From Ignavibacteria bacterium RIFOXYB12_FULL_35_14 (GTDB taxonomy: Bacteria > Bacteroidota > Ignavibacteria > Ignavibacteriales > Ignavibacteriaceae), in assembly GCA_001803045.1 (NCBI GenBank), contig MHAR01000069.1:1-63737 (forward strand): a stretch of 63,737 nucleotides of DNA. The letters are read 5' to 3'. The notes below the pieces were generated by a model, which had not been told where the DNA came from, made no database searches, and saw nothing but the letters and a program-made list of their open reading frames with translations. Below are positions 55,643 to 63,737 of this stretch, piece by piece. Numbering within the stretch: the first letter of the stretch is position 1; each line of letters begins with the position of its first letter. The position numbers and the translations under genes are program-made.

Positions 55643-55997
55643 GATTTAAAGGAACACATTTCAAAATTAAGTCAATCCTTGAGTAAAGTAAAGCAATATT
55701 AAATATTTTTTTTTCAGTTCTCGCAGTGTCCAAAATAAATAGGAAACAGTAAAAAAATTTTTTCTAATTAGCTGGATTAAATAGGTTATAATTATTTACG
55801 AACTCAATCCCTCTCCTATTTAATTCTTCTTTCTACCTATCAAAGTAAAGTCTTCTCGGTGTTGGAAAGAATTTTTAATCATAAATTTATTCTCAGTTTA
55901 TGAAAATAATGTGATAAGGTTGAAAGAGCTTATCTTATTATGTTATTAAGGTCAAAATTTCTAGACATCCAATCCGCAGTTGGATAAATATTTTTCC
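55643..55997. other. Non-coding gap upstream of the pyr leader
   Basis: It should hold the pyr promoter; TTGACT on the minus strand near 55668 is a possible -35 box, but I cannot place the -10 with confidence. An AATAATGTGATAAGGTT block at 55905-55921 resembles the left arm of the 23341-23539 element. Confidence 0.4.
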
Positions 55998-56092
55998 GAA
56001 ACCTTAGCAGAATAAAGAACCTACTGGAATATAACCCAATTATCTTATTTCTTTTGGATCCAGAGTGCGATTCAACTTTAAAACAAGAACAA
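55998..56092. repeat. Dispersed ~90-bp intergenic repeat, copy C
   Basis: CCGAAACCTTAGCAG...GAACCTACTGGAATATAACCC...ATTATCTTATTTC...TTCAACTTTAAAAC aligns with 15202-15290. Together with the arm near 55905 it forms an imperfect inverted repeat like 23341-23539. Confidence 0.6.
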
Positions 56093-56217
56093 CCTGGCAT
56101 TTATTTCGGATAGGCATGTTAGTTCAGATTAAACCTGTACAAAATAAAAATCCTATTCCGATTAACTCGGTTGGATATATTTTCCAAAGGGATTATTTTT
56201 GTTTCGAACATTACATT

Positions 56218-56292
56218 CGGGGTGTAGCGCAGCCCGGTTAGCGCGCTTGGTTCGGGACCAAGAGGTCGAGAGTTCAAATCTCTCCACCCCGA
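56218..56292 (+). tRNA. tRNA-Pro (CGG)
   Basis: A full cloverleaf of 75 nt folds: acceptor CGGGGTG/CACCCCG, D-stem GCGC/GCGC, anticodon stem CTTGG/CCAAG with loop TTCGGGA (anticodon CGG, reading CCG), and T-stem GAGAG/CTCTC with TTCAAAT. Discriminator A; CCA is not encoded. Its neighbours are repeats, and it could serve as an integration site, but no integrase is present. Confidence 0.95.
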
Positions 56293-56648
56293 CAGAAAAT
56301 TGTTGAATTAATGACGATTTTATAAACTTTTCATTTAATCAGAACAAAACTTGTACACTTTTTCAGAAATACGAAGTAATCAAGAGAATTGTATAGGACA
56401 ATCTGAGTCCCAAATCCTCTGAAAATTTTTATGAACTTCACTTCGAAAGAAATTAAAATCCTCCCCTTCAGATTTCAACTTACAAGAATCTTTAGACCAT
56501 TAAAGACTCTGAACGTTTAAAAAAAAGTATTTTGAAAATTTAGACTAGAATCTTTGTTGCACAATAATCACTAAGATCTCGTTCGAAGGATAGAATAATA
56601 AATATTGAGAGGCATTAATGGAAATGAAAATAAATTTGCTTACTAATT
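56293..56648. other. Non-coding gap after tRNA-Pro
   Basis: No gene or clear structure is seen between the tRNA and the terminator of the minus-strand VWA operon. Confidence 0.4.
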
Positions 56649-56668
56649 AAAAAGGGAGCAGAAGCTCC
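56649..56668 (-). terminator. Terminator of the VIT/VWA operon
   Basis: On the minus strand GGAGC-TTCT-GCTCC is followed by CTTTTT. It lies about 110 bp past the stop of the last VIT/VWA gene. Confidence 0.75.
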
Positions 56669-56780
56669 AAAATGTTATTTCATTAAATCCATATCTTTTA
56701 AATGATTGCAGAGATTAATAAAAAAATAATCATTTTTTAATTTTGAAATAGACAGTTTTTTAAATATGCTGACGTTAAAT

Positions 56781-58817
56781 TTATTTTAACAAATTAATTT
56801 TTAATGAACTTGATATTTCATTCCCTACTTGCAAATGGATTAAATAGATTCCACTGGGTAGATTATTCCCGAACATATCTTTTCCATTAAATAAAATTGA
56901 ATGCTCACCTTCCCGAAGATTGGATACATCAATAATAGCTACTAAACGTCCAAGGATATCATAAATTTTTAATAGCTTAACTGAAAGGCTAGAAGCTTTA
57001 TTTATACGGATAATTATGGTAGTTGTTGGATTGAAAGGATTAGGATAATTACCAACAATATAAGTTTCAGGAGAAGTTAGTTCTTCATAATTGGTACCAT
57101 CTACATTTGTTGATATGGTGGTATAATCAGCTATATACGATGTATATCGGCATCGAATGTTATAGCCTAAACTTAATTCAATATCTATTTCTTTTAATTC
57201 TGGAGTTTCACCATAGACTTCAATTTGTCTTTCAATATCATCAATTGTCTCTTTTGCCCAAAGAATTTCTGCAAATTTGTTCTCATTTGTTTTGTTGTTA
57301 AAGTCTAAATAAAAATTATAAGCTTTTATTCCGTTTACGGACGTCCCAGCAATACTGATTACTGATTCGCCGGAGACTTTGTATCTCCCAGTCATAAAAA
57401 ATAAAGAGCCGGCATAAGTGGAAGGAATTTTCTTTGGAATAACGTGATTTACTTCGGCCTTGCCATATTCAAAAGCAACATCTTTTAAAATTGGCTGGCT
57501 GATTTGATTAAAAACTTTAATCATTTTTTCGCCCAAATTATCCAGTGGATTTAGATAAGTTACAAATCCATAATTAAGTGCAGCAGTCATTTCTAAACGT
57601 GCCCGGTCGAGATCTTCCCCGATAGTTATAGGAAATATGCCGGCTTTAAAAGTATTTTGTGTCTCAATCTCTACCGGATTCAGGACAGACACACCTGTAG
57701 TAAAAATTAATATTGCGTTATTAAAAGAATTATTGTTTAACTGAGTTAAAGCATTTAGTAATGCAGAATTCATGTTGGAACCAAAAGAAGTAGATATGCC
57801 GGCTAAATATTCTTTCGCACTTTGGATATTTTCTGTGCTGGCTATTACTGGATTTGACTGCCATGTATTGAAAGTAGAATTAACAACAAAAATATTAAAG
57901 TAATCCTTTGCTGTTAATTGATCCAGAGATTTTGAAATTGCATAAATACTCTGGCTTAATTTATTTCCAGCCATACTCCAATCATTGGAAAGCATGAAAA
58001 TAATTTTGCGAGGGAAAATACTATCAGGCAGAACTTCGTTTTGAGGTTTAACGAACAAAGCAAAATGCCCATCCATTGTGTCGCTTGCAACGGAATAAAA
58101 ATCTACTCCCAATGTTGAATTATCTGTTTGATAAGAAAATTCGAAATCGTGGTTGATATAGCTTTTGGGTTCTACTACTTCAAGCTTTAATAATCTTGCT
58201 TCGGATTGAATGATACTATAACCTGGATTATTTGGCAGATTAAAACTTGTAATATCGGAGTTGGAATTCACATTTACGTTAAATTGAAGGTGATTCAAAG
58301 GATATGTTATAAACTGCCCGCTATTTAAAGGATATTTATATGAATATTTTCCTTGATAATAATCGCATCTGCTGATGTAGTGTAATTCCACTTTTTGAAT
58401 AGCTCCAGCTTTAATCCCTTTTAAAAATATTTTAATTCCATTTCTGCCAATATATTTATTAACTTCAGCAGCTATTCCGCCCTCTCCAGTTCCAGGATTA
58501 ATAACTTGTTCTTTAATTCTAAGTACTGCCTGATAGATCTCATTTCCATACCAGTATATAAATTTAGTTGCTCTCGCATCTGATGGAAGCGGAAACGAAT
58601 AAACGGCATCTGTCGAATCAATCCATTCATTCTCAAATTCCTGGTATACTATTGTTTCTGCAATTGATCCATTTATATTTACAGTTACCTCAGTTACATT
58701 AGTTCTTAAAAGATCTTTCGGATAATTTTCATTTACAGGCATTAATAAACCGTCTGCAAGAGAAAAAGAAAACAATGAAAGGAAAGCATATACTTTGATA
58801 AGATTATATTTTTTCAT
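56781..58817 (-). CDS. VIT/VWA-like secreted protein with T9SS domain (degenerate MIDAS)
   Basis: This 678-residue protein has a signal peptide (1-21), a VIT domain (about 40-155, SIAETIVYQEFENEW...AVYSFPLPSDARATKF), a von Willebrand A domain (about 270-440) and a T9SS type A domain. The VWA metal site is lost: where the homologue at 61201 has DVSSS, this one has SNDWS (277-281). VIT-VWA proteins usually bind protein partners through a metal-dependent site, so this one may bind differently or be structural. It is the last of three related genes on one strand, 13 bp from the middle gene. Confidence 0.85.
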   Translation of the reverse strand: MKKYNLIKVYAFLSLFSFSLADGLLMPVNENYPKDLLRTNVTEVTVNINGSIAETIVYQEFENEWIDSTDAVYSFPLPSDARATKFIYWYGNEIYQAVLRIKEQVINPGTGEGGIAAEVNKYIGRNGIKIFLKGIKAGAIQKVELHYISRCDYYQGKYSYKYPLNSGQFITYPLNHLQFNVNVNSNSDITSFNLPNNPGYSIIQSEARLLKLEVVEPKSYINHDFEFSYQTDNSTLGVDFYSVASDTMDGHFALFVKPQNEVLPDSIFPRKIIFMLSNDWSMAGNKLSQSIYAISKSLDQLTAKDYFNIFVVNSTFNTWQSNPVIASTENIQSAKEYLAGISTSFGSNMNSALLNALTQLNNNSFNNAILIFTTGVSVLNPVEIETQNTFKAGIFPITIGEDLDRARLEMTAALNYGFVTYLNPLDNLGEKMIKVFNQISQPILKDVAFEYGKAEVNHVIPKKIPSTYAGSLFFMTGRYKVSGESVISIAGTSVNGIKAYNFYLDFNNKTNENKFAEILWAKETIDDIERQIEVYGETPELKEIDIELSLGYNIRCRYTSYIADYTTISTNVDGTNYEELTSPETYIVGNYPNPFNPTTTIIIRINKASSLSVKLLKIYDILGRLVAIIDVSNLREGEHSILFNGKDMFGNNLPSGIYLIHLQVGNEISSSLKINLLK

Positions 58818-58830
58818 TTTTCAATTCCCT

Positions 58831-61164
58831 CTACTTTAAATAAAGAATTTTAGCAGTTTCAAAATATTGTAGTTCATTCTTCACGTTCAACACTAATTGA
58901 ACAATATATAATCCGGCACTAATTAAATCTCCATTATCATTTTGGGCAGACCAAATTATGCTCTGGGTATTATTATCGATATTTATTGTTTTAATTAATT
59001 GGCCGAGTAAATTGAATATTCTTAATTCACCTCCTAAATAATTCCCCTTTTCAACATTGAAGGTTATTTGTGGATTAAATGGATTAGGGTAAAAAGCAAG
59101 ATATCGACTGCTTTTATAAAAAGTCGTACCTATTGGAAATACTATTGCTTCCCCTCCCAAGCCGGCATAACGTATTTGCAATTTTATTTCCGCCGGAAGT
59201 TGTGAACTTAAAGATTGATAACTGAGCACATATTTACTCGAAGAATAAAATCTTGAAATATCTAGAAGTATATCTCTAAAGTTTCCATAAATGTCATAAA
59301 AATTTCCGCCGGTCGGAATTATTATTGGATCATAATAACTTGACTTATTGGATTCAGGCCCAATTGCATGAACAATCAAACCCATTGATAGTAAGGCTGT
59401 TATAACATCATTCTTGGTTAGTGAAGTATATGTATCATTCTCATGATAAGTGGCATCGGTAATCCAAATTACAACTCTATTTGCATTTTGCCGGAATGGA
59501 TATTTAGTTGCTTCAATTAATGCCTGCAGTGAATTCTCCGGTTCATCGGCTCCCCCATGAGCATGCTGCTGACTAACTAACGATTGAAAATATTGAACAT
59601 CGGTGGTAAATGGATAAATATTTTCAATTACATCAAGAAAAGTAACCATTCCTAGCCTGTAGTCGATTCCTCTGTAGCTCAGGCTATCGGCAAACTCAAT
59701 GATATTATTTTTGACTTCATCAATTTCATCTGACATACTTCCGGTTACATCGAGAACGAAAATTATATCGGCTGCATTTAATCCTCCGGTTGTATCATGC
59801 CCTAAGTTAAAATCCATAATTCTGTTATCATCTTCATAGAGGAAAATATTTTCTGAAGATAAGTTGGATATTTTATAATCATTAGAATTTATTTTCGCTT
59901 CGAATTTAAATTCTATCTTTGGAAATTTTGATCCATCTATGTTATCTATTGAGACTGTCAAACCGGTATCGGAAACTGGAGTTGCTGGAATGAATACTTC
60001 CCGATGAAGCTCATCAATTAATTGATTGTCTGAAAATATTTTTGCGATTACTTCTTCCACTTTGTCTTCGTAAATAATATGAGATCTAAAATTTATTTTT
60101 TTATAATAACTCTGATTTCCCAATGCAATATATATTTCAGATGAATTTGAAGTTAATGAAGAAGGGAGTTCAAGTTTAATATTTGCATTGCTAATTGAAC
60201 TGCTGGTGGTTTTATTAACTGTCAGATAAGTATCAAAACCATTTGGAAAGACTATATTATTTTGCAAACCTAAAAAACTTTGCAAATCCCATCTTAAAAA
60301 TAATTGTGAAGAAAAATCAGGTGATTTCAGAGCGGCTTTTAATTGGCAACTTTTTTCTTCATTAGGTAACAATTCAGTTTCCTGCCAATAAAATTTCAGA
60401 AATAAATCATAAAGTACTTGTGTTGTGTCAACGGATGCTTTTTTAGTTTCATAAATTTCCTTCCAGTTAGCGGCAACTATTTCCAATGGTTTTTCATTTT
60501 GAAAAGACAACTCTATCCCGATTCCCTTAACGCCAAAAGATTTTTCCCAAAGTGTAACTTTTTCCGGGACAGCAGCAGAATCAAACATTTTATTATTCTT
60601 CAGATATCCCGGTTGTATTTCTAAATATCCATCGCCCCATTTACCTAGAGCAGGGTCAAACGAAAAACCAATTGCAATTGAGTGCGAGATTGAATCCAAA
60701 TTTTTAATTGTTTGATTTAAGATTACTGCCTGTCCATCAACACTAAAACAAATAAAAAATTTAATTAACAGCTCGGTACTTTTAATTGCTGCAACTTCAA
60801 GAGTATCTGCATTGCGGTTAAGAGTAAGTTCTGATGGGGAAAAATACTCGTCGAGTTTGTACCAGTTTCCGTCTATTGAAAAAAGGGGAAAAGAAGTTTT
60901 AGCATAAGGATGACCAAACGTTATATCGCAGTTATCATCTAATAGATCACTTGACAATCCTGATGCTGTTCCTATAGTATAATATCCGCCATTTAAAATT
61001 GTGGCGGACAAATAAGTATTGTTTATTTCATCCGAGTCAGTATTTATTTTAGTTAATAAATTGTTAAAATTATCACCATTAGTTTTACTTACATCAAAAA
61101 ACAATTTATTTTGTGAAAATAAAAAAGATGATATAATTGTAATTAGAATCAAAATATTTTTCAT
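58831..61164 (-). CDS. VWA-domain secreted protein with T9SS sorting domain
   Basis: This 777-residue protein has a signal peptide (1-17), a large beta-rich N-terminal region (about 25-400) that I do not recognise, and a VWA domain (about 465-640) with an intact MIDAS motif DVTGS (472-476) and HGGADEPENSLQ, which resembles integrin-beta-type VWA domains. A short T9SS type A domain (AFYPNPFNPQITFNVEKG) follows. It has no VIT domain, unlike its two neighbours. Adhesion or calcium-dependent ligand binding at the cell surface is inferred. It lies between the two VIT-VWA genes with gaps of 36 and 13 bp. Confidence 0.85.
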   Translation of the reverse strand: MKNILILITIISSFLFSQNKLFFDVSKTNGDNFNNLLTKINTDSDEINNTYLSATILNGGYYTIGTASGLSSDLLDDNCDITFGHPYAKTSFPLFSIDGNWYKLDEYFSPSELTLNRNADTLEVAAIKSTELLIKFFICFSVDGQAVILNQTIKNLDSISHSIAIGFSFDPALGKWGDGYLEIQPGYLKNNKMFDSAAVPEKVTLWEKSFGVKGIGIELSFQNEKPLEIVAANWKEIYETKKASVDTTQVLYDLFLKFYWQETELLPNEEKSCQLKAALKSPDFSSQLFLRWDLQSFLGLQNNIVFPNGFDTYLTVNKTTSSSISNANIKLELPSSLTSNSSEIYIALGNQSYYKKINFRSHIIYEDKVEEVIAKIFSDNQLIDELHREVFIPATPVSDTGLTVSIDNIDGSKFPKIEFKFEAKINSNDYKISNLSSENIFLYEDDNRIMDFNLGHDTTGGLNAADIIFVLDVTGSMSDEIDEVKNNIIEFADSLSYRGIDYRLGMVTFLDVIENIYPFTTDVQYFQSLVSQQHAHGGADEPENSLQALIEATKYPFRQNANRVVIWITDATYHENDTYTSLTKNDVITALLSMGLIVHAIGPESNKSSYYDPIIIPTGGNFYDIYGNFRDILLDISRFYSSSKYVLSYQSLSSQLPAEIKLQIRYAGLGGEAIVFPIGTTFYKSSRYLAFYPNPFNPQITFNVEKGNYLGGELRIFNLLGQLIKTINIDNNTQSIIWSAQNDNGDLISAGLYIVQLVLNVKNELQYFETAKILYLK

Positions 61165-61200
61165 TTTATCTCCGAAAAAACAGTAATAAATTTTTAGTTA

Positions 61201-63294
61201 TCATCGTAAAAGAATCATTTTTCTTGTAGTTCTATAATTCCCGGCTTGAATAGAACAGAAATAAATTCCGCTTGTAGCCAGATTATTATTAATATCTTTT
61301 CCATTCCAAATAACTTTATACTGCCCTGGAAATTGTTCTTTATCAACAAGCACGGCAATAAGTTGACCTAAAGAATTATAAATCTTTATTACCACATGAA
61401 ATGATTGCCATGTTGATGGTAAATCATACTCAATTATAGTCTCAGGATTAAATGGATTCGGATAGTTTTGTCTGACAATAAATTTATCAGGCAAACTACT
61501 TCCTCTCTCATTTATTCTGGTTGGGTTTGGATCAGAATAGAACGCTGTATATTTAGTTAGGATTTGGAATCGTAGGCTAAGTTCAATCACCTGATTTACT
61601 AGTTCAGGAGTTTCACCATAAATATCAATAAGCTCTAAAATATAATCTATCTTAAACTTAGCCCATAATCGCGGGACGAATCTATGTCCACCTATTGAAT
61701 CGGGAAACTCAATCAATTTCCTATACTCAACAGTTTTCGATCTTATCCTACCAGTTAATTTGACTTCAAATTGACCTGTCTTATTATATAATCCTAATTG
61801 CACAACCTGGCTCCCCCAGAATAAATCATTCATGCTTTTAGGGTACAGATCCCAACCGTCCAAACCTCCCATATCAATTTGAAGGTCAGTCATAACCGGT
61901 TTAGAAATTCTTTGGAAATGATTGTTAATAACAAGGGCTATACTATCGTCCGATGTAATGAATTGTGCATACCCGTGGTTTTCACTCGAAAGCTTTACAA
62001 GAAAATTTCTGCTTACATCATTCCCTATACCAAAAGAAAATAATCTAACGTTTTTTAAATTGTTTTTCGTTGCATTACTAATTATTGTATCAGTATTTGT
62101 TATTCCCCACGTTGGGTTTCCATCTGTAAGAAAAATTAAATTATTAGAAGTAGTATCTCCATAGCTTTGACCAAGTGATGTAGTTAATGCTTCATTAATA
62201 TTTGTTAATCCTAAGGCAAATAATTGATTAACAAAATACTTTGCCTCACTTATATTATTGCTGTCTGCATCGACCAAATCGGATTTAAATTTGCCAATAA
62301 AGGTGCCAAAAGTTATTATGTTAAATTTATCCATTGGATTGAGCAGATCTATAAAATAAGTTAATGCTTCTTTCATTTGATCAATGCGAGTACCCTCCAT
62401 GCTTGATGAAACGTCCGCGGTAAACACAATATTTTTAGAAATCAATTCTTCGTTCTCAATAGTATCGGGAGGAGTTATCCAAATTGTGTAAAAACTGTTA
62501 TCCCCAATGGAATCCTCCGGAGTGGGAGTATAAGTTAGAATATTAAAATTTACATCATCCCTGGTAGTTTCAAATTCTACTGTTAAATCTTTGTCGGGAT
62601 AAAAATTCTCATCACCAAAAAATAAATTATATTGGTTATCAGAAATCTTTTGAATTTGTGTAGCAGTAGAATTATAATGTGTCGGTGAGAAAAATTTTTT
62701 AAATGGAGTTTGAGATTTAGCTTCAAGATTAATTGTTACAGTTTGTAAAGGTTGTGAAGAAAGCTGAAGTGTATTTAACCGGAAATTATATTTTACAATC
62801 CCTAAATCATAATTAAGCGGTTCCACATAAGTAATTTCTGTACGCACATCACTGTTTGCATCAATCGGAACAATACTTAATCTAAAAAGATTATCCCCTA
62901 GATATTCCAAAAGAGCAGGGTCAAGCCATTGGCGAAGCTTATTGTTATAATCTATAACTGCTTGTTGTCTCTCTCGAATTTCGGCGATAAATCTTTGTCC
63001 GTTCACCCAATAAACTAATTCTGTTAGGACAGCATTTTCTGGCAGGGGAAAAATATAGATCGCTTCCACTGATGTATTTAATTCATTATAAAAGATTTGG
63101 TCAACATGCGTAACAGCAATCTGTTCTTGGATATCAATTGAAGCATAAATCGATTTAATCCACATTTTCTGATACTCCACCTCACTAAATCTTGGCCTAG
63201 AAAAAAGTGCCCCAACTGCAATAATTTCATTCGTTGCCGTGAAAAAAAATAATATGAAACAAATTACAGAAACGAATCTATTAGTTGGATTCAT
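61201..63294 (-). CDS. VIT/VWA secreted protein with T9SS sorting domain (intact MIDAS)
   Basis: This 697-residue protein has a signal peptide (about 1-27), a VIT domain (about 45-160, IDIQEQIAVTHVDQIFYNELNTSVEAIYIFPLPENAVL), a VWA domain (about 285-450) with an intact MIDAS DVSSS (294-298), and a T9SS type A domain. The VIT-VWA plan is shared with inter-alpha-trypsin-inhibitor-type proteins; ligand binding at the surface is inferred. It is the first gene of a three-gene minus-strand unit and keeps the metal site that its last paralogue has lost. Confidence 0.88.
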   Translation of the reverse strand: MNPTNRFVSVICFILFFFTATNEIIAVGALFSRPRFSEVEYQKMWIKSIYASIDIQEQIAVTHVDQIFYNELNTSVEAIYIFPLPENAVLTELVYWVNGQRFIAEIRERQQAVIDYNNKLRQWLDPALLEYLGDNLFRLSIVPIDANSDVRTEITYVEPLNYDLGIVKYNFRLNTLQLSSQPLQTVTINLEAKSQTPFKKFFSPTHYNSTATQIQKISDNQYNLFFGDENFYPDKDLTVEFETTRDDVNFNILTYTPTPEDSIGDNSFYTIWITPPDTIENEELISKNIVFTADVSSSMEGTRIDQMKEALTYFIDLLNPMDKFNIITFGTFIGKFKSDLVDADSNNISEAKYFVNQLFALGLTNINEALTTSLGQSYGDTTSNNLIFLTDGNPTWGITNTDTIISNATKNNLKNVRLFSFGIGNDVSRNFLVKLSSENHGYAQFITSDDSIALVINNHFQRISKPVMTDLQIDMGGLDGWDLYPKSMNDLFWGSQVVQLGLYNKTGQFEVKLTGRIRSKTVEYRKLIEFPDSIGGHRFVPRLWAKFKIDYILELIDIYGETPELVNQVIELSLRFQILTKYTAFYSDPNPTRINERGSSLPDKFIVRQNYPNPFNPETIIEYDLPSTWQSFHVVIKIYNSLGQLIAVLVDKEQFPGQYKVIWNGKDINNNLATSGIYFCSIQAGNYRTTRKMILLR

Positions 63295-63688
63295 ACTAAT
63301 TCTCCCTTTACTAGATTTGGTTTATCATGCCTTCAGACTTCCCAATAAAGTATATCCCTTATTTTATTTTTAATTTAAATACAATAATTATTAAACGCAA
63401 CCTGGTGAAATTGTCTGGTAATGTTTTATTTTGATAAAGGCATTTGTTTGCAAATGAATGGTTTATTTTGAATCGAAATTATTATGAAAAGGAAATAAAC
63501 GTCTCGGCGACAAAGAATTGCTTTAACTTCTATCTTCCACAAGCAGTTTTGACCAAAAAATTAAGATACTAACAATAATGGGTTAGCATTACAAAATTTG
63601 GCAATCTGGGTTCTTTGAATCTTTTGAGAATATATTTTTAAAAAATATGGTTCTACCGTTAATAGTGTGAAAATAATAATTTAAAGAT
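63295..63688. other. Non-coding gap at the right edge
   Basis: It should contain divergent promoters for the minus-strand VIT/VWA operon and the plus-strand partial gene. It is AT-rich; I see no repeat or hairpin that stands out. Confidence 0.4.
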
Positions 63689-63737
63689 ATGGAAACGAAA
63701 GAATTATTCAACCGTTTATTACATCTCCCGGAAGAAT
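63689..63737 (+). CDS. Start of a gene cut by the window edge
   Basis: An ATG at 63689 opens METKELFNRLLHLPEE and runs to the end of the window without a stop. The ribosome binding site is weak (AAAG 4 bp upstream). Too little remains to assign a family. Confidence 0.4.
   Translation, partial: METKELFNRLLHLPEE

Noticed and set aside
56218-56292. tRNA-Pro as the attachment site of an integrated element
   Set aside because: No integrase and no second copy of the tRNA 3' end is visible in the window.

Overview
The window looks like chromosomal DNA from an AT-rich member of the Bacteroidota/Chlorobiota lineage, most likely class Ignavibacteria. The main evidence is thirteen secreted proteins ending in a type IX secretion (T9SS) type A sorting domain of the form QNYPNPFNP...(K/R)VYDxLGxEVxxLVxE...LSSGVYFY...TKKMxLLK. 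A SpmA-SpmB fusion, a DUF4783 protein and an NtrY-like kinase fit the same placement. No T9SS machinery gene, phage or complete insertion sequence is visible. Taxonomy is inferred from protein style only.

Layout. 0.1-13.2 kb: six minus-strand genes for T9SS cargo, including three tandem SBBP beta-propeller paralogues and a secreted C39-like cysteine peptidase. 13.2-18.6 kb: a low-density region with a five-helix membrane protein, a nonsense-mutated DUF1801 gene, a PAP2 phosphatase, a DinB-like protein, a BRO-N fragment, a HicB antitoxin with a dead HicA toxin, and many small palindromic repeats. 18.6-23.0 kb: a YCF48-type T9SS protein, pdxJ with two extra copies of its 3' end, and a CPBP protease. 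23.0-28.5 kb (plus strand): repeats, a CIRCE-controlled groES-groEL operon and an ABC exporter pair. 28.6-38.6 kb (minus): a CE2-like esterase, a metallophosphoesterase and a LamG protein, all T9SS cargo, downstream of a LuxR-type response regulator and a propeller-sensor histidine kinase, then a decayed T9SS fragment. 38.6-52.6 kb (minus): housekeeping genes (phosphatase, alanine dehydrogenase, SpmAB, amidase, FMN-binding protein, AddA-like helicase-nuclease, NtrY-like kinase, DUF4783, lipoprotein). 52.8-55.6 kb: a pyrR-pyrB-pyrC operon behind a PyrR-type attenuator. 56.2 kb: tRNA-Pro(CGG). 56.8-63.3 kb: three tandem VIT/VWA-type T9SS proteins. A plus-strand gene begins at the right edge.

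The most unusual signal is a set of short palindromic elements found both between genes and, in frame, inside genes. Three in-gene insertions are exactly 30 bp (10 codons) and sit in two variable loops of the T9SS sorting domain. Two are tandem 15-bp palindromes of form TCCGCC-N3-GGCGGA; the third is a 30-bp TGTA...CCCTACA palindrome whose near-identical twin lies between genes 10 kb away. Related palindromes separate three tandem copies of the pdxJ 3' end, and one supplies the pdxJ stop codon. This resembles the in-frame palindromic elements known from Rickettsia, but here targeted to a secretion signal.

Functionally, the window pairs a large secreted or surface repertoire with conserved housekeeping operons under recognisable control (CIRCE/HrcA for the chaperonins, PyrR attenuation for pyrimidine synthesis).
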